Source: Girardinichthys multiradiatus (taxonomy: Eukaryota > Chordata > Actinopteri > Cyprinodontiformes > Goodeidae). Taken from it: a DNA stretch of 64,000 nt. The notes under the pieces were generated by a model that saw only the letters and a list, made by a program, of their open reading frames with translations, searched no databases and had not been told where the DNA came from. The translations under genes and the position numbers were made by a program. The stretch covers positions 49,232,860 to 49,296,859 of the forward strand of contig NC_061805.1 of assembly GCF_021462225.1 (NCBI RefSeq). Reading direction: 5' to 3'. This document shows positions 10,826 to 24,500 of this stretch, in pieces (within the stretch, counting starts at the first letter, position 1; each line of letters begins with the position of its first letter).

Positions 10826-12030
10826 AACTTTTCCAAATTTTGTCACATTACAGCCATAAAATTCAGTGAATATTTTATTGGGACTTTTATGTGACCGACT
10901 AAACTGTTTCCCCTATTTTCTTTAAAAAAAAATAAAAATAGCTCAGCCATAACAAGATTCAGTAAAGAGGTTCTGTGAGCATCAATTTAAAATCTACACT
11001 TTGACTAGGCCATTCAAACATCTGAATATGCTTTAAATGAAACCATTCATTGTAGCTCTGGCTGTATGTTTAGGCTCGTCCTGCTGGAAGGTGAAGCTCC
11101 ACTTCAGTGTCAAGCCTTTTAAAGCCTCTTTCAAGTTTTCTTCCTGGATTGTCCTAGATTTAGCTCCACCCGTCTTCTTCTAGCTTCCCTGTCTCTGCTA
11201 AAGAAAAGCCTCCCCTCAGCATAATGCTGCCACCACCAAGTTTCATAACTGCACATGCTGCAGGTTTTCTGCCAAACATGGAGCATGGGAAGGGTTCCAT
11301 TTTGGTCTCATCTCACGGGAACACGTACTTCCACACATTTGTCGTGCGTCCTACAAGGCAGCTAACTGGAAATTGGGCTTCTTATTGCTTTCTCCTCTTC
11401 CCAGTGCTCCATAAAGGCCAGATATGTGGAGTATACAACTAAAATTTGTCTTGTGAATAGATTTTACCACCAAAACTGTAGATTTCTGTAGCTCCTCCAG
11501 AGTTACCTTGGCTGCTTCTCTGATTGATGCTCTCCTTGCCCAGCCTGTCAGTTTAGATGGTAATCCGTGTCTTGGTAGGTCTGCAGCTGGTCCATCCTTT
11601 CTCCATGTTCAGGTGATGGATTGAACAGAGCACTGGGAGATGGTCAAAGCTTGGGATATTGTTGTGGAACCAAACCCTGCTTTAAACATCTCCACAGCTT
11701 TCTCCCTGACCTGTCTGCTGTGTTACTTGGTCTTCATGATGCTGGTTGTTCTTTAATGTTCTCTAACGATCCTCTAAGGCCAGAATCAGAACAGCTAGAC
11801 CTAAATAAATTTCATTGGGTTTTATTTAGGGGTAGAAGAGTAAAGCCTAAACATTTATTTAAAATGTGTCATTTATGTGTCATTTTCCTTTTTCTTTTAA
11901 TTATGAACTACTTCTGGTTGGTCTATCACAAAGAATCCTAATAAAATACGCAGACATTTGGGTTTGTAACGTGATAAAATGTTCAAAGTTTCAGCAGGTA
12001 TCAACACTTGTTTAAACCACTGCATGTTAT
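10826..12030 (-). pseudogene. Decayed full-length Tc1-like transposon
   Basis: Left end has CTTTTCCAAATTTTGTCACA and the TTATTGGGACTTTTATGTGA segment; the right end has the inverse pieces (GGTTGGTCTATCACAAAG, AATAAAATAC, GTGATAAAATGTTC). Between them the minus strand carries a degraded transposase: antisense landmarks are the GTCCTGCTGGAAGGTGAA and CAGCATAATGCTGCCACC stretches. Many stops and indels; no functional ORF. Boundaries are within about 20 bp. Confidence 0.8.
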
Positions 12031-12221
12031 AAGTTCTCAGAGACCTCATATAGTGTTGGATCGTTTTGTATCACAAGACCCTTTAATCCACAAAGACTGG
12101 CCTCTTTCTATCCTTGCAATCAGTGCAATGCAAAATGTGCTTAACGTGGATCTTCAAGTCATTATTTCTCTACCTTATGATTGAGACAGCAGCTCCAAAC
12201 GAAGGGTCAGGGTCTTTAAGT

Positions 12222-12412
12222 CCTCGGGGCCCACTGTACTTCATGTTTTAGGTGTTTCTCTGCTTCCATACACCTGACTTAAATGAATGGGTGGTTGACA
12301 GGTTTCTGCAGCACTTGAGGACAGTTAAGCAAGTAATGCTATCGTTTTAATGAGGTGTGCTGGAGCAGACACACATCTAAAACATGAAGGACTGTGGCCC
12401 AGAGCATCAGGG
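12222..12412. mobile_element. Hairpin MITE
   Basis: About 60 bp at the left (CCTCGGGGCCCACTGTACTT, CATGTTTTAGGTGTTTCTC) is imperfectly inverted at the right (ACACATCTAAAACATGAAGG, ACTGTGGCCC). No coding capacity. The layout is that of a palindromic miniature inverted-repeat element. Confidence 0.6.
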
Positions 12413-12488
12413 TTAGGAAACAATTATTCTGATTAGTGTTTGTCACCCTTGGTCCTCAGGTCTCACTGCCCTGCATGTGTTAAGTCAT

Positions 12489-12675
12489 AGGCGTCAAACT
12501 CTAGTCATAGAGGGCCTGCAACTTTGCGATGTTTCCCTGGTTCATCACACCTGATTACAATTAATGGCTTATTAACAGGCTTTTGCTAAAATGCAACCAC
12601 CTAAATCAGGTGTGTTAAAGCAGAGAACTGTTTGAAACATGCGAGGCAGTGTGCCTCGACGACCAGGCTTAAATA
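12489..12675. mobile_element. Hairpin MITE, second type
   Basis: Left arm with GCGTCAAACTCTAGTC, GAGGGCCTGCA and CATCACACCTGATT is imperfectly inverted at the right (AATCAGGTGTGTTAAAGCAG, GAAACATGCGAGGCAG, CGACCAGGC). The end sequence resembles hAT-type MITEs common in fish. It sits only 77 bp from the previous hairpin. Confidence 0.6.
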
Positions 12676-14339
12676 ATCCTGCTTTAGATGTTTTCCCTGC
12701 TGGAACCCACATGATTCAAATGATTACAGTTTCCTCAGTAGGTCATCTCAGGAGAAGTCAGGAAATCAGGAGTCAATTTACATCAGGTTTGATGAGGCAG
12801 AAAAAACACTAAATACATGAAAGAGAGGGAGTGACATTTTTGTGCCATACTGGCATTTCTTTGCAACATACGAAACATAATCTGTTTTTACTTAAGTTAT
12901 TGTATTTGGTTATGAGAGTTTAACAGTTCAGATAAGTCTGTTTTTTCCCTGACATTTACGTTTCTTTTCTTAAAAAAATAAACAATTGCAATATTTAAAC
13001 GGATATTTTTCCCCCAGACTGAATGTCCAATACAACGGGGCTAGTAAGGTGTAGAGAACAAATCATTAAAGTAGAAAGGAAAATTATTTTAAAGAGGATA
13101 TATCATGCAAAATCCATTTTTGTGGCCCTTAAATACATTTTGTTGTGTTCTTGGACTCTGCAGGAGTGCAGAAAAGTTGAATTTAGTGTCTTCAAGTGCT
13201 GTGTAGATATCTTTATATTCTGTTTGGGTCGTATTTTTCAGTCTGTTCAGTTTTCTCTGTTTTCTGTTACGTTTTATGAATAGTTATGTCACAGTATTTG
13301 CTGCAGAACAGCAACCTCAATGCAACATGCAAACAGTTTAGCATCTGTCTTGTTTCTGCGTCGCTATATAGTTGTATCTCTGTTATCCAACTACAAAAAT
13401 GGCCGAACGGGTTAAAGTGGAACGCTCTTTGACCTGAAGGGGCGCGGTGTGTGAAGTGCCTCAATAGCATTTAAAGAGACGGCACCAAAACAATTTGCTC
13501 TCAGTAAGAAACAATTCAGACCAGAGCATTGCTTTTCCACTTTATATAGACCACAACTGAAAGATTTAAGTGTAAAAAGGAAGGATTTAAAAGCATGATA
13601 TGTCCACTTTAATAAAAGCTGGAACGCCTCTGAAGTTGGATAATTGGAGCAACCGCAACCTCCATATCCAATATGGCTGCCTAGTTACCACCAATGTAAG
13701 CTAGCTAGTGATTCTCCTAAAACATTTATAACTTGTTTTTGATGTGATATAGGTTATAATTTATTTCTTAAAAGGAACATTGTCTGCACATATGTAAAGT
13801 TTGATGTAGGAGTCTGAATAAAATGTTATGAGATGTGGAAGAATAAGAAAAGCTGCACTATCCCTGTGGTGCGTAGCTTCGTGCTAAATATACAAACCAA
13901 CATTTACTAGAATAGTATTGTTTTCCCAAAGCAATCACGACCACGCAAAGTAAAGACCTTTCATTGTTTAATTAACTCCAAAGCTTTTTTGAAAGTCTGT
14001 TGTCTCAGCATTTACTTTTGCATTCAGATGAAAGCTGCAAACTTAGTAAAGAAGCTATTTTGTAAATAAAATATCCAGGTAAGTGTGGACAGGATCTAAT
14101 GGTCTCTCTTTCTTTAGGGTACATTATCATTAGGCCCTCTTTAAAGAAGAGGCGTTCTCAGAGATAAGCGAAGAAAAGGTGCGACTACAATCAGTCCATG
14201 AGGTGTTTTTGAAAAATAAAAAACAAAAATCTTTCCGCAGACATTTACTCTGATGGTACAGATAGTCATTGGAGAAACAAAAAACCATCTTGCTGCTTCC
14301 ACAGAAGTTAAGAGGGGACAAGTAGCCATCAGGTGCGGC
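12676..14339. other. Intergenic, no gene seen
   Basis: AT-rich DNA between probable fras1 and mrpl1. ORFs at 13023-13283 (plus) and 14130-14329 (minus) have no recognisable domain. Confidence 0.55.
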
Positions 14340-15020
14340 TAATTGAAGCCCTTAATTAACTGTGAAGTCACCTTTGTTAACGCTATGGAGCATGCAGGTG
14401 TGTGTTAACGCAATGCCAAGATGGAAAGACATCAGCAATGAGCTTTGAGAAGCAATTGTTGCTGCTCATCAGTGTGAAAAGGGTAACAAGGTCATTTCGA
14501 AACTATTTAAAGTTCTACTGAGAGAAACACAGCATATCATTACAAACACCTTACACCAACAGTCAAGCACAGTGGTGGAGGAATGGTGATTTGGGCTTGT
14601 TTTACAGTGACAGGATTTGGACCCTTAACTCCTCCTTATACTAAAGCATTTTATTTAAATCTGAGTCCATCTGTCCAACAGCTGAAGTATGGCCCAAACC
14701 GGCTCATCAACAGAACCATGATCCCAAACACAGCAGGAAATCTAGAACAGAATGACCGAATAAGAAAATAGTCAAGGACTTGCAACGGTGCAGTCAAAGT
14801 CCAGGCCTCACAATCACTGGAATAGCATGGGGTAGTGATAGATCTGTGAGGAAACAAATGTTTGGGAACCTTGGTGAACTGAAGAAATGCTGTAAAGAAC
14901 ATTGGGCCAGAACTCCTCCCCAGTGATGTGAGATAAAGTCAGACAGAAAACAGCTACTTCTGGTTGTTGTGGATAATCAGGGGGTTAGGGGGGGTGAACT
15001 TAGTTTTCCAATGACTGTAA
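14340..15020 (+). pseudogene. Tc1-like transposase remnant
   Basis: Plus-strand landmarks of a decayed Tc1-like transposase: CACAGTGGTGGAGGAATGGT with GATTTGGGCTTG (the GGGSVMVWG-type region), then a segment ACCATGATCCCAAACACAGC near the second catalytic aspartate, and CCAATGACTG at the end. Stops and indels throughout. Confidence 0.7.
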
Positions 15021-15899
15021 GTATTAACGAGCAATTTTATTATACTTTTGATTAAATATACACTCATTAGTTTCTGTGAGTGCATTTCTGAAGCTTTAAA
15101 CGACCTACAGCGACTTTGCAAAGTCTGCACCTTCAGACCATTCATGCTTATTCTTCATTTCCATTTGCCTCACGGTAGGAAATTCAGCAGATATGTGTGT
15201 ATTACCCTGCAGTAGCATACCAGCAGTAAGTGCTCTGAGAGAGTAATGTTTAATCAAGAGTGCAGGTCTGAGATTCCTCAGTGTCACATGGCAGAAACCT
15301 GATCCCTCTCGGCTCTTTTGTCCTCTGCCAAAAGTGCAGACCAGGAGCAGTTTTGCCTTTTTTTTGCAATGCTGCTGCTGTCTGCACACAAGGACTAATT
15401 ATAACCCATGGCTTGGATGTGGTGAAAGGTGGGGGTGGTGGACCCTGACCTTTGACCTGTGAGCTCAGAACCAGAATCAGTACTTTTTATCAGATTTTAC
15501 TCACTTTATTCACAGAGAAAAGTCAGAGCAAATGTCAAGCCTTCATAAAGTTAAATTTCGGCCACAGAGAGATTTTACCCCACAAATATAAAGAGATTAA
15601 TAAACAACCTACAGGAAGGTGTTTGCTGATGTAAGAGCTAGGAAATGTACTTCTGCTGCTCTGTTTTCATGCATGTGAATGGAGGCAGCGCTGTCTGAGA
15701 TGATTTTTGTGAATTTGGTCAACAGGTAACTGCAACAGAACCTTAATGGGTGAACTGATCTCATGCAATACAGAGAAATGTTTAATCTACTGTAAACTTC
15801 ATGTTTGTGTAAGTTTGCAAATGTTTCTGCTTCCATCGGAAATCATAAAAATCTGGTTTCCACCATAACTTAAGAATTTTTTTAATCACAGACAAGATT
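15021..15899. other. Intergenic, no gene seen
   Basis: Non-coding; no recognisable repeat or exon. Confidence 0.5.
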
Positions 15900-16300
15900 G
15901 TTTCTTAAGTAGTTATCGCTCATTCAACTCGTTCATACCTTCTTCCATTATGTTCAAATGTTTCCAAATATCTGTCCATCTTCTGGTTTTCATCCAGTGT
16001 TGGGTTGCAGAGGTACACAGGTTGAGGAGGGATGTCTGGACCTTCTTCCTTCCAGCAACACTCTGGGACATTCTGTAAGAAAGTGTTCCCTGGAAAGAGG
16101 AGGTATCGAGTCCTGGCAGATATAGTTCTGGTTCCTCTGTGGAACATTTGCATAAAACTTGGCATCCAGAAGCCATTCCTGCCAGATGCCCAAACCGCCT
16201 CTGCAGATCCTATTGATGCAGATGAGCAGCAACTCCTTTCCAAGCTCCTCCAGGATGTCAGAGGCTGGACACCAAAAAGGGGAAGTACATTTCAGGCACT
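15900..16300 (-). mobile_element. Probable LINE 3' region remnant
   Basis: The part 16195-16300 (GATGAGCAGCAACTCC, CAAGCTCCTCCAGGATGTC, ACATTTCAGGCACTCAAATCCAAGAT) matches the order of landmarks in the LINE 3' region at 45306-45545. Overlapping ORFs of about 80-110 codons on both strands across 15913-16361 are probably chance within this remnant. The part before 16195 is less certain. Confidence 0.45.
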
Positions 16301-16489
16301 CAAATCCAAGATACGGGTGTTGTTTCTTCAGGGTTTATGGTCCTTAAAGGTCCGTTTGTGAGATTTTGCACAAAAAAAAACAGACTGAATGTAACAAAAT
16401 CTGGTGATGAGTTGGAAGATTAACAGAGAAACAGGCTGTTAACTGAAAACCTGGTTTCTCTACTGCTTCCTGATTTCTGTTGCACCAAT

Positions 16490-16790
16490 GCAGATACTGT
16501 GCAAAAGTTTTAAACCATTCCTCTTTTCTTTATAATGTCCTTCCAAACATAGTCTTTTAATCTTGCAAAGTGATCTTTATTTTTCAGAGTTTTTATTAGG
16601 TTTTTGGCTGATCTTCAGTGCCTAAAATCCTGCAGAAAGTGCCAAAACCTTAAACAAAAACCTCTCTCCAGTAGATGAGCAGTACCTTCAGAAACAGGAA
16701 GGGGTGGGGTATAAAATAGCTGATTCCTTCAGATGATCACCAGGCATCTGCTGTGGAGACACTACAACAAATCTTTCTTGAATTCAGTGT
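16490..16790. mobile_element. Possible Tc1-like terminal fragment
   Basis: Starts with a stretch (ACTGTGCAAAAGTTTTAAAC) typical of Tc1/mariner outer ends in fish, followed by diverged non-coding DNA. No transposase remains and no partner end was found. Confidence 0.3.
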
Positions 16791-18582
16791 GTTACATGAC
16801 ATTTTATGGCGACTCATAAACGTTAAAGGTGGAACATGTCAGATCCAAACTGTTTTTGCCCCCAAAAATGACGGTTTTGTTATTTTTTTATCTTCTAAAA
16901 TTGTAGAATACAAAATCTTGGTGTTGAATATCTTCCCTGACAGGAGGGAAAAGATGCCAATATATAAATCAACAGAAAAACAACAAGGGCCAAATTTAGT
17001 AAAACCCAACGTTTCATCCTAATCCTTAAGAAAAATGCAGAACTTCACCTCGCCAATAATATTGCTTTTTTTTTTTGGGATAAAAAAGCATCAGCTGAAA
17101 TGTTAAATCTGCTAATGAACAATATCACAGCCAACATGTATTGGAAAGTCAAAAGGGCAGAGCCAACAATAAAAAAGGCCTGTTTGTCAGGCAGGAACTC
17201 ATTAAAGGCCTTTTCATCAGTTTTACCGTTTCCTCAGCTGTCACTGCCACAATTAGCCACCGCTTCGGCCTGATTTCCCCACAGGGAACAATAAAAACCT
17301 CCGTCTTACAGTAAATGTCAACCTGAGGATGGATGTAGTACAGCAGTTTGCAGAGAGAGCAGCGTGCCTCTCTGTGGGTGCTCTGGGACATGAAGGTCCT
17401 TGTTTTACCTTCCTAAAGTTGAGGTGGGGCCCGTTTTCTTAATGGGTTTGGATAGGATAAGATGGTGGCGCAGCTAAGACCTAAAACATAAAAACTGGTT
17501 ACAGTTTGGGAGTTGATCTACGGGTTTATTCCAGATCCCGAGGCATGAATGTGAATTAATCTAAACCAGGATATTTCTTATGGGTTTAGTTTTGGCCCAA
17601 ATGAACCCTGCAACACACACCTGCTTAAAGAAATCATTCGTTTACCCAGAACCAGAGGGGTTCTTATAGAAGTGGGCCTTTTCCCAAAGTTCACAGGCTG
17701 CAGAAACCCAGCAGCACACAATGTAAACACTGCCTCCTTGTGTCCATGTAGTGGTATTACACCAAATTCCTGTGGCTGCTTACGAGACAACAGTCTTAAT
17801 GCAGGAATTACATCGGCACACATTTACATCCAAATATAGAAATACGAAGATACTAAACATATGTAAGCGAATCATTATAAACATGTATGCAAAGGGAACA
17901 TCTGTAGCTTTTTGTCTTATTGTCATAAAATTAAAGCAATCTGAGCAGAAAATAATGAAATAATGAAAATCTATTCCCTGATTGTAATAAAAAAAACAGC
18001 AGCAGATCATTTTGTCATTTTAATTATAACATATTTTCCTTCACTTGTACTTACTTCTACTTCACTGTAGATAAAACCTAAAATCAAATATTTTAGAGCT
18101 TTAATAACTTCTTGGTTGTGTGTTCAGGTCCTCCTACATGTAGATTAGGAGAAACATTTAGTTTATGGAGCATGAGGACGAGTACCAACAGAAACGGAGA
18201 CAAAAAAAGGTCAAAGCTGTGGTTTAAACTTCTTAGCAGATGCAGGACAACAATTTAGAAAAGAGGTGTTCAAATATGAGCTGTTATTTTACACACAGTA
18301 CATTTAACTACAGAAAGTTTGAATTTGTAATGCAGAATATGTAACAAAGAGAACGTACGCTGAAATTAAACAGAAAATGTTAAACTGTTTGACTCGGTGC
18401 TGCTAAATCTAAATGATTTAACAGTAAAACAAACTTGAAGAAATCCTGTCGACTGTCTGTGGTCCTAATGTGGTTTAAAATTAAATACTTTCCTCTTCTG
18501 CTCGGGTACGTTTGTTCTGACTTTAATCTGCTGGGATTTCCTTCAAAGAACACACAAGCTTTCATGGATTCCAGAAACAAAG
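16791..18582. other. Intergenic downstream of mrpl1, no gene seen
   Basis: AT-rich non-coding stretch after the mrpl1 polyadenylation signal. Short ORFs on both strands lack domains. Confidence 0.5.
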
Positions 18583-18588
18583 TTTATT
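18583..18588 (-). promoter_or_regulatory. mrpl1 polyadenylation signal AATAAA
   Basis: Minus-strand AATAAA 34 bases after the mrpl1 stop codon, giving a very short 3' UTR. The position fits the gene end. Confidence 0.7.
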
Positions 18589-21500
18589 CAATACAGTCAT
18601 TATTTACACTCTGAAAGAAAACTCATCCCTCGTCGGTCTGACCCGCTTCAGGTAGAACACCTTCGGTCCGGAACCAGACGGCTTCACTGGTCCGACTACT
18701 CATGATGGCCCGCTCGATGAAAGGTCCTGATGGGAGGAAAGAAAAACAAATCAGGAATAGATTTTGTTTGTTGACGGACTGAATCTGAAGGACCTCATGT
18801 TGCCTCCGAAAGCAGTGACGGAGCTGGGAAAGGATACTGGACCCGTCCTCCTGGAGGACCTTAACACAGATGTTTTTCTTTAATCAGATATGAGACAGAA
18901 CTATTTTACAGATGAATATTCTGGTTCTAAACGCACTGCTGTATTAATTAGTAGAGGAGAAAAAAACGAATCATGAAGCCAAAAACATCCCAATCAGCAT
19001 GCTGTAGCACCTCATCAGGCTTTCTGTTCAATCATTAACTTTATTCATGAAAAACAAGATTCTTCATACATCAGGTTCCAACTCAATGGTTCCAGCATCA
19101 TCTTCTTGGAGAATCCAGATTCAGGATTCTTTACACTTTCATCCAATCATCTGCAGCCCATGACTGCTTCTCCTCAGCCCAATAGAACCTTAACATCTTC
19201 CATCTAGCTGTTAAAGAACCTTCTAGTTTGGCTTTTCTGCAAGTAAAAAACACTTTTCCGTCACTTTCCAAACCGGGCTCCTGGTTCTGCCCATACAGCC
19301 GAGCCCACACCACTTGTCCCGGTTGGGGAAAGTCTGGGTCAGTCTGCAGGGAAAGTCGGTGAGATGAGGTGAACTTGGGATTCTGCCCCAACCCAACCCA
19401 ACCTCAGTCGCAGTCAAACATGTCTGAATTTTTTAAGGCAGGTTTGGATGTGGTCGGGTAATGAGAACGGATCACCGACCCAACTGCAAACATGCTGGCG
19501 ACAACCAATCAAAAGGAGAGGAGGTGACATCAGCAGCTACCGGCTAATGGGCTTTTTATTGATCAGCAGCTGGGCAGGAAACAGGGCAGAAAGAAGGGAA
19601 AGACATGCAGCAAATGGCCCAGAACCGGGAATCGGACCAGGGTTGAGGACTGTAGCCTATGCATTTGTGTGCCTACTCTACCACTGAGCAACAACATGAA
19701 CACAAACACACAACAGCAGTGGTCAGAATACTATCACCTAACTAAATACGATCAGAGAAACTCAGGACTAAAACAGTAAATAATGAAGGAGCTTCCTGAA
19801 AGAAACCAAAGACTTTACATGTTGATCATGAAGGTAATAGGAATGACTGATGCTTCAGAACCAAATACTCTGAGCAAATAAGCACATCTCCTCCATCTGG
19901 AACCAGAAGGCAACAATGAGGGAATGTTTTCTTGAACTTATCCCCGATCATTGGATTGTTACCCGACGCTGCAGCACTTGAGCGTCCAGGACTGTCTGTT
20001 TATCACTGGGAGGGCCCCTCCTTGCTTTAAGAGGAGACACAAGCATCTTCCATACTGACGATATCTAAACTGAACCCACACCAGGAGCTTTCTGCCTGAA
20101 AACAACAAAATGACTCGACTAGCGTCTTAAAACTCTGCTTGATTTGTTCTATTTTCAGTGACTCCATCGATGTCACAGCGAGCGCTCTGCATGTGGCGCT
20201 CAGCCGGAAAGATCCGAGACGGAGAACTTAGTTTCTAAACTGCAGGATTAGTTCAGATCCGTTAAGTTTTTAAAAACATCCAGGAGAGACAGACGTTTCG
20301 GGGATCATAGTGGAACCAGCTAAACCGCTTCAGTTTCTGGTTACAATTTCTTGCTCAAAGGGTAAATCTTTTAATTTGTTACATTGTAAAATCTGGACTT
20401 TACCAAAACTTCAGAACTTTATTACATCAAAGATAAATAAAGTGAGCAATTTGTACGACAGTTTTATGACTTTCTTTATGAATGTGCACTTAGGAGACAA
20501 TGCCGTAAAGCGGAACATAAATGGAGGAAAGATAAGTTGTTAGCTTCTCTGGAAATTCTTAGGGATAGCCTTGCTCAGTACCAGAGATCAGTCAAGGAGG
20601 CAAAGTGCCAATTTTTATCTGACCTAATTTCAACCAATAATCACTCACCCAGGGTGCTCTTTCACTTGATTGACTCTGTTCTTAATTGTCAAACTCTGGT
20701 CCTACTTGAGGCATCAGTCTCAACGCGCAACATTTTTCTCTCATTTTGTATTGAAAAAGTGGCATCTGTAAGACAAGCTTCCAGGGTCCAATATAGTCCT
20801 GATTTTTCTGCTGGTCCTGTTTGAGCTGTTTTTGAGCATTTTGAACCAGTGTCCTTTTCTTATTTGAAGAAGAAATCTGCTTGTTTCTCAAACCAGACAG
20901 GACAAATACGATTTCATCTTTTGTAGGCTGCATAACTGCTGCTAAACAGTGGCTTTTTGGTTTTTAAATCACCAAAAGACCGAATGCATCTTATTTGGTG
21001 ATATCGCAACCACAGCCATCAGTGCTTTGCCCTTTAAGTTAAATAAAACAGTTAAAAATCTTGGGGTAATATTTGACCAGTAATTTAACTTTGATAAACA
21101 AATTAACTCTGTAGTCAAATCTAGTTTTTATCATCTGCGTCTGTTGACTAAAGTTAAATCATTTGTAAATCACACTGAATTAGAGAAGGCCATTCATGCA
21201 TTCGTCAGTTCTAGACTTGATTATTGTAACGGTCTTTATATTGGTGTCCATAAGTCTTCCCTAAGACAACTTCAACTTGTCCAGAATGCAGCGGCCCGTC
21301 TTTTAACCAATACCCCTAGACGTGAGCATATTACCCCCGTTCTATTCTCTTTGCACTGGCTCCCTGTTCATTTTAGAATTGATTTTAAAATCTTATTGTT
21401 TGTTTTTAAAGCATTAAATGGATTAGCCCCACCCTATTTATCCGAACTTCTAAGTTTTCCCGTACATGGGAGATCTCTGAGGTCATCATGTCACCTTTTA

Positions 21501-24500
21501 TTAGATGTCCCAAGAACCAGATTAAAGCATTGGGGTGATCGGGCCTTTTCCGTGGCAGCACCCCAACTCTGGAACAACCTCCCTTTAGACCTTCGATTAA
21601 CCACTGATCAGAGAATGTTTAAGTCTAAGCTTAAGACTCATCTTTTTAGACAGGCTTTTAATACCATGTAGTGGAACGGCATTTCCCTTATTTGCCTTTT
21701 ATTGTAATTCTTGGGTATTTCTTTTGTCTTGTAACTTTTATTCTATTTTTGATGTAATTTTTATTGTAAAATGGTTTGGTCGCCTTTGTTGGTTGTTGTT
21801 AAGTGCTATATAAATCAATAAATCAATGAATTTGTAAATCAGTTATGAATTTCTCTAACAGATGTTTTTACTATTTAAGAAGCTAAATTTTCTTCAGAAT
21901 TTACTGGGACAAAACCATCTCTGGTTTGCAGAGAATGGTCTACAAACCATGGGCAGAGGTTGGGAGGATGAAAATGCCTTGATGTCAGAGGTCAGAGGTG
22001 AATGTGCAGACCGCTTCCAAATGATACGAAGGCAACAATTTAACCGTTTAACAGTTTTCTACCAACAGCTTAAATACTGTTCGCTACAACCGAACCATGC
22101 AGGATAGCATGACTGTTAACACGTCAGACCTTGACTTGAGATGTGCAGAAGACAACAGGAACAACAGGAAACCGAGGCAACAGTTCACACAAATGTATCA
22201 AAACCGAAACAGGCGGGAAAACTTTCCTGGTCCGATAAGTCTTGATTTCAGCAGCAACATTCAGACGGTCGGGTCAGAATTTGGCGTAAACAATATAAGC
22301 ATAAATCCATTCCTACCTTTTATCAACAGTTCAGGCTGCTGGTGGTGGTGCATAATGGTGTGGGTGATATTTTTACCATTTAAACCCTACAGCCTACCCC
22401 AGTACTGATGCTGAACATGTCCGTCCCTTAATGACCACAGGGCACCCATCTCCTGATGGCTGCTTCCAGCAGGATAATGCATCATCTCACAAAGCTCAAA
22501 CCACCTCAAACTGGTTTCTTAAACTTGACAAGTTGTCTGAACTCCAGCGGCCTCCACAGTCACCAGATCTCAGTCCTTGGGAACAAGAGATTCACATTCT
22601 GGATCTGCAGCTGACCAATCTGCAGCAACAGTGTGATGCCATCATGTCAATATGGACCAGAATGCTTCTCATAAACAAAGAATCAAGGCAGTTCTGTGGA
22701 CAAGAAGGGGTCCAACCCGGTACTAGCAAAGTGTACCTAAGAAAGTGGTCGGTGAGTGAAGCTGGTGTTGTTTCCATGCCGGGAGGCGCTTAAAGAACCA
22801 ACGGAAGAACAAAGACCAGCACCCAAACAGAGCTGAACCGAGCGGTGGGAATGAAATCAAACAAATATTGAATGTATGAGGGGTTCGTTCCTCCACAGGT
22901 CTGGCTTTCTCTGAGAAACTAAGGCATAAAATCAGCCATGAGAAGTTCTTCAGAACAGTAAGAGCCTTTCTAAATCATGAAGTAATCATTCTCACAATAA
23001 AAAAAAAGAGCTTGATGCAGATCTGGCTGAGCATTTCCATCTCCCTCCTGCCTCTGTTGCTTTGATCTGGAGACATTAACACACACACACACACACACAC
23101 ACATACACACATTCTTTCATCTTCCACACAAACAGTCCTCTCAGCATCATGTTTTCTGTTGTCTTGTCTCTCTGCTCATCAGCACTTTGAGTCTTGTGCT
23201 TTTTGTCTTAATAACTCCCATAATCCTCTGGGTTTTTTGTCTTCCCCTCACCCACACGCTGCATTTCCATGCTTGTTTTCTCTGTTTTAAGCGTTCATCC
23301 GTGAAGCTCCCTCTTGTTTCTGCCCACACAGCAGCCATGAGCTCCAGTCCAAACGACTCTTGAAAGACATTAAAGTAAATACAGAAGAAGAAACGTGTTC
23401 CAGGTGTTCCCGCTGACTTTGGTCTGCAGAGGTAATTAAACCCTGCAGAGTCCTCTCATGTCTCGCGTCGATGAATTGCTGTGGGATGCTTGCTGGCACA
23501 AACTCAAAGATCGGTGTCTCTGCAAGGAAAAGCTTCAGACAAGCCCAGGTGACTCGACCCGATGCCGGACCTTCATCTCCTCCTTGGTGTTGAAAACTGC
23601 CGGACTGTAAGGAGACTCTTCACAGAGCAGAGCTGGGTCAGCAGAGCGTCAACACTTCCACAGGGGCTCATTATCAGGACCAAACATCACCATCAGCATC
23701 TGCTGTGTGTGCAGTCAGACCTGCTGCTGGGTTTCTTCAGTCTGAACAAGACTGAACTATTTAAAGGCCTCCAACAAGGAACTTAAAGTGTTTGGATGCT
23801 GACTGCTTCAATAGCTGGAGAAAGATTTCATTTTCAAATAAAAAATCAACTCTGACGTGGCTTTAAATAAGACAGCACTGGCCGCCGATGCAGCCAAGAG
23901 CTGTAAATTAATATTTGTTTGTAAGGAAGCAGGACAGACATAAACAATGGTGGCGAAGCATGAAAACGCTAGCATAGTCTGTTTTAGCCTAATGCTAAAC
24001 TCACTTCTGACGTATGATCGCCAGAATCGTGGATCTTTGTCAGCCTCAGAACCTGAGCAGCATAACAATTTAAACTGGGATTTCACTCCTACCCCGGGTC
24101 TTATCTAGAATACCTCCTTCCCTTTGCCGAGCTCCAGCTCTCTCCACCAGAGGAAGCCACACAGACGCTCTTTTCTCTTCCTTTAAGCTGACTTTATTCT
24201 CATACATTAAAACAATCTCTAAATATTTCTGATTAGTTAAATCATTTACAGGCTTGTTATGTTATTTACCAAATTATCTTGTTTATGTGGGCTTCATTCG
24301 TTATTTTGTTGTTGAGGTATTATAGAGAGGCTGAAACTGGTTTCCAAACTGTTGACGTTTCTGGGTTAAATGTTATTTAATTTGTTTTTTGAATTATTCT
24401 GTTGTTTTTATAATATTTTTGAAAATGAAATGACTTATCTTAGGGGACTATCCCTAAAATTGCTTCAGGTTTAATGGGTAAAATTGTGAGCTCTTGTTAA

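Noticed and set aside
15913..16361. Overlapping ORFs of about 80-110 codons on both strands
   Set aside because: Part of the segment matches a LINE 3' region; frames overlap and none has a recognisable fold.
19590..19690. tRNA-like text (CTCTACCACTGAGCA)
   Set aside because: No cloverleaf with matching acceptor stem could be drawn; the stretch is typical of a dispersed fish repeat.
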